The translations under genes and the position numbers were made by a program. 44,298 nucleotides of DNA from Candidatus Collierbacteria bacterium GW2011_GWA2_42_17 (GTDB lineage Bacteria; Patescibacteriota; Microgenomatia; UBA1400; MFAQ01). The stretch covers positions 1 through 44,298 of the forward strand of contig LCDA01000005.1 in NCBI GenBank assembly GCA_000998275.1. Direction: 5' to 3'. Below are positions 8,728 to 16,675 of the stretch, piece by piece (within the stretch, counting starts at the first letter, position 1; every line of letters starts with the position of its first letter). The notes beneath the pieces are model-generated. The model saw nothing but the letters and a program-made list of their open reading frames with translations. It was not told the origin of the DNA and did not search any database.

Positions 8728-9798
8728 ATGAAAACTTTTCTTGATGATTCCAAGACATATGGTCAATATGACACCCTTGATGTCTATGCTTCTATTGTCT
8801 CAACTGGCCAACAATTTGAATCCGCCTGGCACGACTCACAGTTTGTAAATTTAAACTTTGAACCGGAAAGTATCAAAAACATCGTCTTTGCGGGTATGGG
8901 AGGATCAAATCTTCCGGCCCACATTGTCCTTTCACTTTCTCCTTTGTTGTTAAAAATTCCTTTTGAAATCATCTCCAACTACCGACTTCCCCAGTACACC
9001 GCCAAAAATACTCTCGTCGTTCTGGCAAGTTACTCAGGAAACACCGAAGAAATTCTGTCCTGCGCTCAAGATGCTTCCAAACGACAATGCAAAACCATCG
9101 TCATCACCGCCGGTGGAAAATTAAGAGACCTGGCTTTGTCTGAACACTGGCCCTTAATACTGCTCGACGAAAAATTAAATCGTTCACATGTGCCACGCTA
9201 CGGTATTGGTCTGATGCTCGGAGCCGTTATGGGGCTAACGATTCGTCTCAACCAAGAAACATTTCGTTTTGTCGATCCGAAAGAAATAGTTCGAACCATT
9301 GAAAGAACTCTCGATTTGTTTAAAATTGATCGACCGACAAACGATAATCCAGCAAAAGAATTTGCCCTAAAAAACAAGGGTATGTCTCTTATGGTGCTTT
9401 CCGCGAATCACTTGTCGGGAGTAGGGAAGGTCTCAACTAATTTTTTTAACGAAACCTCAAAAACATTTTCTGCTTATTTCCAGTTACCCGATCTCAACCA
9501 TCACTTTTTAGAAGGATTAGCCTTTCCACTGTCTTTAAAAGACCATGCTCGATTTATTCTTCTAAACTCCTCCCTCTACCCGGAAATAATTCAAAAAAGA
9601 TTTCAAATCACCAAAGACGTTCTCATCAAACAAAATTATCAGCTCACCGTAATCAAACCGGAATCGACCGATATCACCGCTCAAGTATTTGAGTCGCTGG
9701 TCTTTTTGATGATGATTAGCTATTATTTAAGTATAGTCAACAAGCAAGACCCCGGAACTAATCCTTGGGTAGACTTCTTTAAAAAACAACTAACCTAA
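8728..9798 (+). CDS. Bifunctional phosphoglucose/phosphomannose isomerase
   Basis: A 356-residue SIS-fold sugar isomerase of the archaeal/CPR PGI/PMI type, interconverting fructose 6-phosphate with glucose 6- or mannose 6-phosphate. The first SIS domain has GMGGSN, the second phosphate-binding loop is SYSGNTEE, and the C-terminal region has the family's NHHFLEG-like segment. The ATG at 8728 is chosen because it follows the promoter; an upstream TTG in frame lies inside the promoter. Its stop shares one base with the start of ppsA (TAATG), indicating translational coupling. Confidence 0.9.
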   Translation: MKTFLDDSKTYGQYDTLDVYASIVSTGQQFESAWHDSQFVNLNFEPESIKNIVFAGMGGSNLPAHIVLSLSPLLLKIPFEIISNYRLPQYTAKNTLVVLASYSGNTEEILSCAQDASKRQCKTIVITAGGKLRDLALSEHWPLILLDEKLNRSHVPRYGIGLMLGAVMGLTIRLNQETFRFVDPKEIVRTIERTLDLFKIDRPTNDNPAKEFALKNKGMSLMVLSANHLSGVGKVSTNFFNETSKTFSAYFQLPDLNHHFLEGLAFPLSLKDHARFILLNSSLYPEIIQKRFQITKDVLIKQNYQLTVIKPESTDITAQVFESLVFLMMISYYLSIVNKQDPGTNPWVDFFKKQLT

Positions 9799-12074
9799 TG
9801 CCCAACCTACCTGCCCTGGTATTACCATTCAGTAAAATTCACAAGGACGACATTCCTCTCGTCGGAGGAAAGGGTGCCAATCTGGGTGAAATGTACAACT
9901 TCGGTATTCCTGTTCCTAACGGATTCGTCATTACTGCCCAAGCATACGAAAAAGTAATCGATCACAACGCTCTTCAGCCGGTTATCAGAGAAATCATCAA
10001 ACAAACCGAGGTAACAAACCAAAAAGAACTTGAAAAAGCGGCTATTAAAATACAAAGACTAATTCAAACAGCCGATATTCCCGCTGATCTTGTAAAGGAA
10101 ATCTTTGAAAGTTATTCCGGTTTAAAATCTGGCGACAAAAATCCTCTCGTTGCCGTTCGTTCATCGGCAACCGCCGAAGATCTTCCGGATGCTTCATTCG
10201 CTGGTCAGCAAGAGTCGTTTTTGGATATCAAGGGTGAATCAAATTTAATACAAGCAGTTCGTAGTGCCTGGGGCTCACTTTGGGGTGCCAGAGCCATTTT
10301 CTATCGTGCTACCAAAGGCTACGATCACTTTAAAGTACTTCTCGCCATCCCTGTCCAATTAATGGTTCAATCAGATGTCTCCGGCGTTCTTTTCTCTGTT
10401 AATCCTGTCACCGGCAACAAAAATCAAGTCGTCGTTGAAGCAGTCTGGGGGCTGGGTGATTTTATGGTTCAAGGAGTAGTTAACCCGGATCATTACATAA
10501 TAAATAAGTCCGACCTTTCGATTCATTCTCGTCAAAATGTACCTCAAACCATTATGGAAATCCACGACTATCCCAGCGGGGTCAAAAAAGTAAAGGTTCC
10601 GGAGAAAATGGTCAACGCTCCCAAACTCACTGACGAAGAAGTAATCGAGCTGGCTAAACTTTCCATGAAAATTCATCAGCATTATTTCTTTCCCCAAGAT
10701 AGCGAGTTCGCCGTCGAAAATGGCAAGGTTTACCTGGTTCAAACCCGTCCCATCACCACCCTCGATATGAGCAAAGGTGCCAAACAAATATCCGAATCCC
10801 AGTTGGTAAATCTAAAACAGCTAATCCAAGGAGAACCTGCTTCATTTGGTATTGGTTTTGGCAAGGTAGTTAAAATAAAATCCGCCAAGGAAATAGACAA
10901 AGTAAAAAATGGTGACGTCTTGGTTACCGAGATGACCGCTCCAGACTTTGTCCCCGCTATGAAAAGGGCAAGTGCCATTGTCACGGACAAGGGAGGTCAA
11001 ACTTCCCATGCTGCCATTGTCTCAAGAGAGTTGGGAGTTCCGGCTATCGTTGGTACCAAAATTGCTACCAAAATCCTCAAAGAAGATCAGTTGGTTACAG
11101 CCAATGGCGCCACTGGTATTGTCTATAACGGCGTTCCCGAAAAAGGTAAGGCTGTCGCCGTTAAAGAGTTTAAAGAAGAAGAGTTTCCCCAAACCGCTAC
11201 CAAAGTCTATGTCAACCTAGGAGAACCAGAACTTGCTTCAATCGTCGCCCAGGGAAATGCTGATGGAGTTGGTCTTCTTCGTGCGGAGTTTATGATGGCC
11301 GAAATAGGTACTCATCCCAAAAAAATGATTCGCGACGGCAAAAGCCAAGTCTTTATTGAAAAACTTGCTGAAAGTATTATCAAATTTACTCACAGTTTCG
11401 GAGAGAGACCAGTCATTTATCGCGCTACCGACTTTAAATCCAACGAGTACAAAAATTTAATTGGTGGCCAAAATTATGAGCCGACAGAACCCAATCCCAT
11501 GCTTGGATACCGGGGTTGTTATCGCTATATCCTTGACGAACCGGTTTTCAATCTTGAACTGGAAGCCATCAAGCTTGTAAGAAATAAATACGGCTATAAA
11601 AACCTTCACCTAATGATTCCCTTTGTTAGAACAGTTGACGAATTAATCAAGGTCAAAAGAATTATCGCCGCTAGCGGTCTTTCTAGATCCAACTCCTTTA
11701 AACTTTGGATGATGGTTGAAATTCCCTCCAACGTCATTCTTCTGGAAGACTTTATCGCCGTCGGTATTGATGGTGTTTCCATTGGGTCAAACGATCTCAC
11801 TATGTTAATTTTGGGTACGGATCGTGACAATGAAACAGTTGCCCCTGAGTTTGACGAGAGAAATCCGGCCGTTTTGTGGGCACTTGAGCACGTCATCAAG
11901 ACTGCCGCCAAGCATCACATAACCTGCTCTCTCTGCGGTCAGGCAGCTAGCCAATATCCCGACCTTGTCGACAAATTAGTATCTTGGGGAATAACCTCCG
12001 TCTCCGTTAGTCCGGATGCCGTGGATAACACCAGAAGAGTAATTTCCCTGATAGAAAAAAGGCTACTTAAATAA
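9798..12074 (+). CDS. ppsA: Phosphoenolpyruvate synthase (pyruvate, water dikinase)
   Basis: A 758-residue enzyme making PEP from pyruvate and ATP, the entry step of gluconeogenesis; in ferment-only CPR cells it may also run toward ATP formation. Order of domains: N-terminal nucleotide-binding domain (VGGKGANLGEM, VRSSATAEDLPDASFAGQQ), swivelling phosphohistidine domain (GGQTSHAAIVSRELG, His near 404), and C-terminal TIM barrel with the catalytic Cys motif CSLCGQAAS (Cys near 713). All key residues are present and the length is close to normal. It is coupled to PGI/PMI upstream and followed by enolase after one base. Confidence 0.95.
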   Translation: MPNLPALVLPFSKIHKDDIPLVGGKGANLGEMYNFGIPVPNGFVITAQAYEKVIDHNALQPVIREIIKQTEVTNQKELEKAAIKIQRLIQTADIPADLVKEIFESYSGLKSGDKNPLVAVRSSATAEDLPDASFAGQQESFLDIKGESNLIQAVRSAWGSLWGARAIFYRATKGYDHFKVLLAIPVQLMVQSDVSGVLFSVNPVTGNKNQVVVEAVWGLGDFMVQGVVNPDHYIINKSDLSIHSRQNVPQTIMEIHDYPSGVKKVKVPEKMVNAPKLTDEEVIELAKLSMKIHQHYFFPQDSEFAVENGKVYLVQTRPITTLDMSKGAKQISESQLVNLKQLIQGEPASFGIGFGKVVKIKSAKEIDKVKNGDVLVTEMTAPDFVPAMKRASAIVTDKGGQTSHAAIVSRELGVPAIVGTKIATKILKEDQLVTANGATGIVYNGVPEKGKAVAVKEFKEEEFPQTATKVYVNLGEPELASIVAQGNADGVGLLRAEFMMAEIGTHPKKMIRDGKSQVFIEKLAESIIKFTHSFGERPVIYRATDFKSNEYKNLIGGQNYEPTEPNPMLGYRGCYRYILDEPVFNLELEAIKLVRNKYGYKNLHLMIPFVRTVDELIKVKRIIAASGLSRSNSFKLWMMVEIPSNVILLEDFIAVGIDGVSIGSNDLTMLILGTDRDNETVAPEFDERNPAVLWALEHVIKTAAKHHITCSLCGQAASQYPDLVDKLVSWGITSVSVSPDAVDNTRRVISLIEKRLLK

Positions 12075-12075
12075 A

Positions 12076-13344
12076 ATGGCAAAAATAAAATCGGTTTATG
12101 CTAGAGAAATTCTCGACTCTCGCGGTAACCCAACCATAGAAACGACTATTTGGACAGATAACAACCACGGTTCGGTTGCTTCAATTCCCAGCGGAGCATC
12201 AACAGGAAGATTGGAAGCGGTTGAATTGAGAGACGGTGATCCTGAGAGATTCAATGGCCTTGGGGTTTTAAAGGCGGTAGCTAATGTTAACCAAATAATC
12301 AGCAAGTACATCATCGGTCAAGATCCGACCCTTCAAAACAATATCGACCAAATTTTATTAAACCTTGATGGCACGGAAAACAAATCAAAACTCGGTGCCA
12401 ACGCCATGCTTTCTGTTTCACAAGCCTGTTTTGAACTGGGTGCTGCCTGCGAAGACAAACCCACCTTCCAGTACACCGTCGAAAAATATGGTCTGGCCAC
12501 TCCAACCGCCCTTCACCTACCAACTCCTATTTTTAATCTCATTAACGGAGGTAAACATGGTGCCGGAAACCTTGATTTCCAAGAGTTTCATATCATTCCC
12601 AGCAGTCAAAAGAAATTCTCCGAAGCCTTGGAAATCGGTAGTGAGCTTTATCATAATTTAAAAAATATTTTAGTAGAAAAAAAAGCCATTCATTCTGTCG
12701 GTGATGAGGGGGGCTTCGCTCCCAACTTGTTCAGCAACACCGATGCCATCGAACTACTGGTAGAAACTGTCGAGTCCAGTCGTTACAAACTTAATCAAGA
12801 CGTCTTCATTGGTTTGGATATCGCCGCCAACGGCCTTATCAAAAATGGTAAATACAAAATTAGTGACGTCAAAGATAATCTCTCCAATGAACAGTTCCGT
12901 GACTTCCTCATCGATCTGAATCAGAAATATAGTTTACTGTCCATCGAAGACCCCTTTGGTGAAGATGACTGGAAAGGCTGGTCCGAGCTAACCTCAAGTA
13001 TTGGTAAACAACTGATGATTGTTGGCGATGATCTTCTCGTCACCAACAAAAAACGCTTACAGGAAGCCATCGAAAAAAATGCTTGTAATGCTATTTTGGT
13101 AAAGCCAAATCAAATTGGCACCATTTCTGAAACAGTCTCGGTTATAAAACTGGCTAAGAAAAATAATTTTTCCGTTATTGTCTCTCACCGCTCCGGTGAT
13201 ACGGACGAAGATTTTCTGGCAGACTTTGCTGTTGGCGTTGGTGCAGATTTCGTCAAATTTGGTGCCCCGGGTAGGGGAGAGCGAGTTGCTAAATACAATC
13301 GTCTATCTTTCATTCAAGAATATCTTAGTAGTCTGCATGGATAA
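12076..13344 (+). CDS. eno: Enolase
   Basis: A 422-residue enolase catalysing 2-phosphoglycerate to PEP plus water. Visible landmarks: N-terminal AREILDSRGNPT, SGASTGR loop, INGGKHGAGN, Glu in DFQEFH, metal ligands in SIEDPFGEDDW and VGDDL, catalytic Lys in LVKPNQIGT, and SHRSGDT. The family's final signature appears as FGAPGRGERVAKYN. It begins one base after ppsA and overlaps gpmI by eight bases, so the PEP/2-PG/3-PG steps are co-transcribed. Confidence 0.96.
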   Translation: MAKIKSVYAREILDSRGNPTIETTIWTDNNHGSVASIPSGASTGRLEAVELRDGDPERFNGLGVLKAVANVNQIISKYIIGQDPTLQNNIDQILLNLDGTENKSKLGANAMLSVSQACFELGAACEDKPTFQYTVEKYGLATPTALHLPTPIFNLINGGKHGAGNLDFQEFHIIPSSQKKFSEALEIGSELYHNLKNILVEKKAIHSVGDEGGFAPNLFSNTDAIELLVETVESSRYKLNQDVFIGLDIAANGLIKNGKYKISDVKDNLSNEQFRDFLIDLNQKYSLLSIEDPFGEDDWKGWSELTSSIGKQLMIVGDDLLVTNKKRLQEAIEKNACNAILVKPNQIGTISETVSVIKLAKKNNFSVIVSHRSGDTDEDFLADFAVGVGADFVKFGAPGRGERVAKYNRLSFIQEYLSSLHG

Positions 13345-14857
13345 GAAAGCGGTAATTCTCTGCGTTCTCGATGGTTGGGGAATAGCGCCTCCCGGCCCTG
13401 GTAACGCCATAAGCATTGCCAATCCCCAAACCTTTAATTACCTACTTCAAAACTATCCTTCCACTCAGCTTTTAGCTTCAGGACCAGCGGTCGGTTTGCC
13501 GGAAGGCCAAGATGGTAATAGTGAAACTGGTCATTTGAATATTGGTGCGGGAAGAGTTGTTTTTCAAGATCTGGCTTTAATTAATATGGCCATAGCCGAC
13601 GGAAGTTTTTTTGTCAACAGAGCTTTACTGGATACCGTCAAACATCTTTCTTCTTTTCAATCCAATCTCCATTTAATCGGTATGATTGGCAACTCCGGCG
13701 TACACTCCTACAACGAACACCTCTTTGCTCTATTACTATTTGCCAAAAAAAATAATCTGCAAAATGTTTTTCTACATCTGATTACCGATGGGCGTGATAG
13801 TCCGCCCGATAACGCTATCGAACAAATAAAAATAGTTCAGCAAAAGATACAAGAAATTGGAGTGGGCTCAATCGCCTCAATTATTGGACGATACTACGCT
13901 ATGGACAGAGATCAACGTTTGGACAGGACACAAAAAGCATACGACTGTCTGACTAACACCAATCTTAAGTCGGAACAAAACCCTATTACCTATTTGGAAA
14001 AATCCTACGCAGCTAAAGTTTATGATGAGTTTATTACTCCCGCTTCTATTGGAGATAACTCCAACAACTCCAGAATCAAATCGGGTGATTCTGTTGTCTT
14101 TTTTAACTTCAGAACCGATAGACCAAGGCAGTTAACGGAAATGTTTTTCAGATCCGGAATTCCCAATTTACGATTTGTCACCATGACCAAGTATCGTAAA
14201 GACTATCAAAATCCGGTCATGTTCCCTACCACCACGCTTTCCAACACGTTGGGAGAAGTAATTTCCAACCATAATTTAAATCAATTAAGAGCGGCCGAAA
14301 CGGAAAAAATCGCCATGGTTAGTTACTATTTTAACGGCCAGAGCGAAGTTCTCCTTCCTGGAGAAACACACCTCTTTATCGATTCTCAAAAAGTAACTAC
14401 CTATGATCTCACTCCCCGTATGTCCACCGACAAACTCATCGAGGAGTTTCAAAGAAAAATCAGAGAAGATAACTTTACTCTCTCCGTTATTAATATCGCC
14501 TGCCCAGACATGGTTGCTCACACCGGCAAGATAGACAAAACCGTTGAAGCTATCAAAGCGGCCGATGACGCCATAGGAAATTTAGTCAATCTTGCCAAAG
14601 AAACAAACTCCTATTTATTAATTACCGCCGACCACGGTAACGCGGAAGAACTGCTAAATCCCAAAACAGGCAAGGTGAACACCCAGCACTCAAATTTTCC
14701 TGTGCCCTTCATCATTTACCATCCAACCGACAACAAATTTAAGCTCCAACCGGGTAAGCTGGGTGATGTTGCTCCAACTATACTTTCACTTCTGGATCTT
14801 CCAATACCAGCAGAAATGAACGGTAAAGACCTAATCCTAAGAGAAAAACTCCTTTAA
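13337..14857 (+). CDS. gpmI: 2,3-bisphosphoglycerate-independent phosphoglycerate mutase
   Basis: A 506-residue cofactor-independent mutase of the alkaline phosphatase superfamily interconverting 3- and 2-phosphoglycerate using two Mn ions. The start MDKKAVILCVLDGWG at 13337 overlaps the end of eno, which suits coupled translation. The catalytic serine lies in GNSETGHLNIGAG (Ser62), with metal ligands in TDGRDSPP, CPDMVAHTG and TADHGNAE. The length is normal. It is the last gene of the carbon cluster and its stop overlaps the rsmI stop by four bases (convergent). Confidence 0.95.
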   Translation: MDKKAVILCVLDGWGIAPPGPGNAISIANPQTFNYLLQNYPSTQLLASGPAVGLPEGQDGNSETGHLNIGAGRVVFQDLALINMAIADGSFFVNRALLDTVKHLSSFQSNLHLIGMIGNSGVHSYNEHLFALLLFAKKNNLQNVFLHLITDGRDSPPDNAIEQIKIVQQKIQEIGVGSIASIIGRYYAMDRDQRLDRTQKAYDCLTNTNLKSEQNPITYLEKSYAAKVYDEFITPASIGDNSNNSRIKSGDSVVFFNFRTDRPRQLTEMFFRSGIPNLRFVTMTKYRKDYQNPVMFPTTTLSNTLGEVISNHNLNQLRAAETEKIAMVSYYFNGQSEVLLPGETHLFIDSQKVTTYDLTPRMSTDKLIEEFQRKIREDNFTLSVINIACPDMVAHTGKIDKTVEAIKAADDAIGNLVNLAKETNSYLLITADHGNAEELLNPKTGKVNTQHSNFPVPFIIYHPTDNKFKLQPGKLGDVAPTILSLLDLPIPAEMNGKDLILREKLL

Positions 14858-15558
14858 CTACCCACAGAAATCAGCAAAACCAACTCACCTTTAATTCTTT
14901 TTTCTTTCGACGCTTCAAGCAACTGACTCAAGCTTCCTCTTATAATTTTTTGTGACACCTTTGTCAGGTCCACTGCCAAGCATGCCGGGGTATCTTTGCC
15001 CATAATTGCCACTGCCTCTGGTAAGATTTTTTGAAGCCTCAAGGGATTTTCATAAATAACCGCCGTCATCTTTGAAATCATACCCATTTCCTTAATAGTC
15101 GTCAAAACCGCAGTTCTTTTTCCGATTTTCTTTGGTAAAAATCCCACGAACAAATATCGATCGGTTGGTAATCCTGAAACGGCCAAGGCAGCACTTTCTG
15201 CTGTTGGTCCCGGAATCACATCAACTTCCCAGTTCATTTCTACGGCCTTGCTGACCAGTTTGTATCCCGGATCAGAGATTAGAGGCATGCCGGCATCGGA
15301 AACCAAAACTACAGACTCCAACGAACAGATCTCTGCCAGTATTCTTGGTAGTATCTTAGCTTCGTTAAAATCGTTAATAAATCTAATTGTTCCGGTGAAT
15401 TTTTGCACATGTCCCATCTGCATCAACTTACTCCACAAATTATTAAACATTCTGCTGTCTTCACAAATCAAATACTTGGCTTCCTGTAAAGTTTTTAAAG
15501 CCCGAAGAGATATATCCTCAATATTACCTATTGGGAGTCCAACTATGGTTAGTTTCAT
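14854..15558 (-). CDS. rsmI: 16S rRNA (cytidine-1402 2'-O) methyltransferase
   Basis: A 234-residue tetrapyrrole-methylase-fold enzyme that methylates C1402 in the decoding centre of 16S rRNA. The N-terminal VGLPIGNIEDIS, SDAGMPLISDPGY, IPGPTAESAALAVSGLP and YENPLRL are close to the RsmI family. It is shorter than the usual ~280 residues because the C-terminal helical extension is missing. It starts three bases after the lexA stop, so the two share a transcript. Confidence 0.92.
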   Translation of the reverse strand: MKLTIVGLPIGNIEDISLRALKTLQEAKYLICEDSRMFNNLWSKLMQMGHVQKFTGTIRFINDFNEAKILPRILAEICSLESVVLVSDAGMPLISDPGYKLVSKAVEMNWEVDVIPGPTAESAALAVSGLPTDRYLFVGFLPKKIGKRTAVLTTIKEMGMISKMTAVIYENPLRLQKILPEAVAIMGKDTPACLAVDLTKVSQKIIRGSLSQLLEASKEKRIKGELVLLISVGS

Positions 15559-15561
15559 AAA

Positions 15562-16179
15562 TTAAAATTTGCGTATAACGCCAACGCACTTACCCTGTAC
15601 TTTAACATTAATTGCAAAAATAGGGGACATAGATGAGTTTGCTGGCTCCAAACGAACTCTGGTTCTCTCGCGGAAAAATCTTTTTAGGGTAGCCAAACCA
15701 TTTTCCAACAAAGCCACCACAATGTCGCCGTCCTTCACCCCAGTTGCGTCACATTCTTCAATAATTACATAATCATGATCAAAGATTCCCTCCTCAATCA
15801 TCGAGTCTCCTTTGACTTGCAAAACAAATGCTCGTTTTTTGCCCGAAAGCATTGATGATGCCACCTTCATGGACGCATTTGGATCGGTCAGAGGTTCAAT
15901 TGGCCTTCCGGCTGCGATAAAACCCAGAATCGGTAACTCGATTGAAGCCGACTCCACGCTTCCACGATCAACCAGTGAAATTCCTCGAATCGCGCCCTCA
16001 AATTTTTTAATGATATTTTTCTTTTCCAAAGCCTGAAGATGTTCATGAACAGTAGCCAAGGAAGAAACTCCGATTGCACCAGCAATTTCCGAAAGGGTGG
16101 GGGAGTAACCATTTTTTTGAATAAACTGGGAGATAAACTCCACGATTTGTCTTTGTCTTCGGTAAAGTGTTACTGTCAT
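15562..16179 (-). CDS. lexA: LexA repressor (SOS regulator, S24 protease)
   Basis: A 205-residue SOS repressor. The N-terminal winged helix (YSPTLSEIAGAIGVSSLATV) binds the operator. The C-terminal latent protease has the self-cleavage site Ala90-Gly91 in GFIAAGRP, the nucleophile Ser126 in GDSM and the base Lys165 in ATLKRF. The start at 16179 is preferred over an ATG at 16200 because a TTGACT (16209-16214), 16-base spacer and TAATAA (16187-16192) promoter ends seven bases before it; the upstream ATG would lie in the promoter. uvrB, uvrA and uvrC lie within 8 kb. It heads a two-gene unit with rsmI. Confidence 0.95.
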   Translation of the reverse strand: MTVTLYRRQRQIVEFISQFIQKNGYSPTLSEIAGAIGVSSLATVHEHLQALEKKNIIKKFEGAIRGISLVDRGSVESASIELPILGFIAAGRPIEPLTDPNASMKVASSMLSGKKRAFVLQVKGDSMIEEGIFDHDYVIIEECDATGVKDGDIVVALLENGLATLKRFFRERTRVRLEPANSSMSPIFAINVKVQGKCVGVIRKF

Positions 16180-16288
16180 AACTTCATTATTACCAAACAA
16201 TACCCAAAAGTCAAGCGCTCGAAACTTCGTGCTTGCAGTGATATAATCGCAACCAACACTCGAATTTGCATCTTAACAGGAGGGTCTC
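16180..16288. promoter_or_regulatory. Divergent lexA promoter region with a dyad and a Shine-Dalgarno leader
   Basis: On the minus strand is the lexA promoter (AGTCAA at 16209-16214 and TTATTA at 16187-16192 as read on plus). On the plus strand an extended -10 (TGA plus TATAAT, 16239-16247) drives the small gene at 16289 with a ~35-base leader holding AGGAGGG. Between the two boxes lies the inverted repeat CGAA-AC-TTCG (16220-16229), flanked by AAGC and GCTT. Its position suits an operator for LexA, but no matching copy was noticed before uvrB or uvrA. Confidence 0.5.
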
Positions 16289-16624
16289 ATGCTCAAAAAA
16301 TTTCTGGACAAGATTTTGGGGATCAAAGAAAAACCTCACACAGAAAACTCCCAACAGATGGCTGAGGAAGCTATAGCCGAAGCCGGACCAAGAAAGGAAA
16401 TTCTCACGGGAGGGTTTGTTTACATACATCCCGAAGAGCGTGAAGGCTATGCTTTGTATACCGATAACATTGGCAATGCCGCCAAATTCATTCTCTCGGC
16501 CAAAACATCCAAAGAAAAGAAAGAGAGAGAAAAACTCTACACGGAAGTAATGGAAAGAGAAGCCTTCTATTTCACAAATGCAATCGAGGCAAGGGTACAA
16601 AAGTATATAAAATCAAATCAATAA
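16289..16624 (+). CDS. Small hypothetical protein with strong Shine-Dalgarno site
   Basis: A 111-residue soluble, charged protein I do not recognise. It opens MLKKFLDKILGIKEK, has a central segment GFVYIHPEEREGYALYTDN that looks folded, and ends with a Lys/Glu-rich helix. It is one of very few genes here with a clear ribosome binding site (AGGAGGG just before the ATG), which may mean high or regulated expression. It is transcribed away from lexA and closed by a strong terminator at 16632-16658, so it forms its own unit. Confidence 0.75.
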   Translation: MLKKFLDKILGIKEKPHTENSQQMAEEAIAEAGPRKEILTGGFVYIHPEEREGYALYTDNIGNAAKFILSAKTSKEKKEREKLYTEVMEREAFYFTNAIEARVQKYIKSNQ

Positions 16625-16631
16625 AAAAACC

Positions 16632-16658
16632 ACCCGATCACCCGATCGGGTTTTTTTT
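16632..16658 (+). terminator. Rho-independent terminator after the small gene
   Basis: An 8-bp stem ACCCGATC/GATCGGGT with a 4-base loop, followed by eight T. It ends just before the uvrB -10 box. Confidence 0.85.
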
Positions 16659-16675
16659 CGGGTAAAATATAGACT

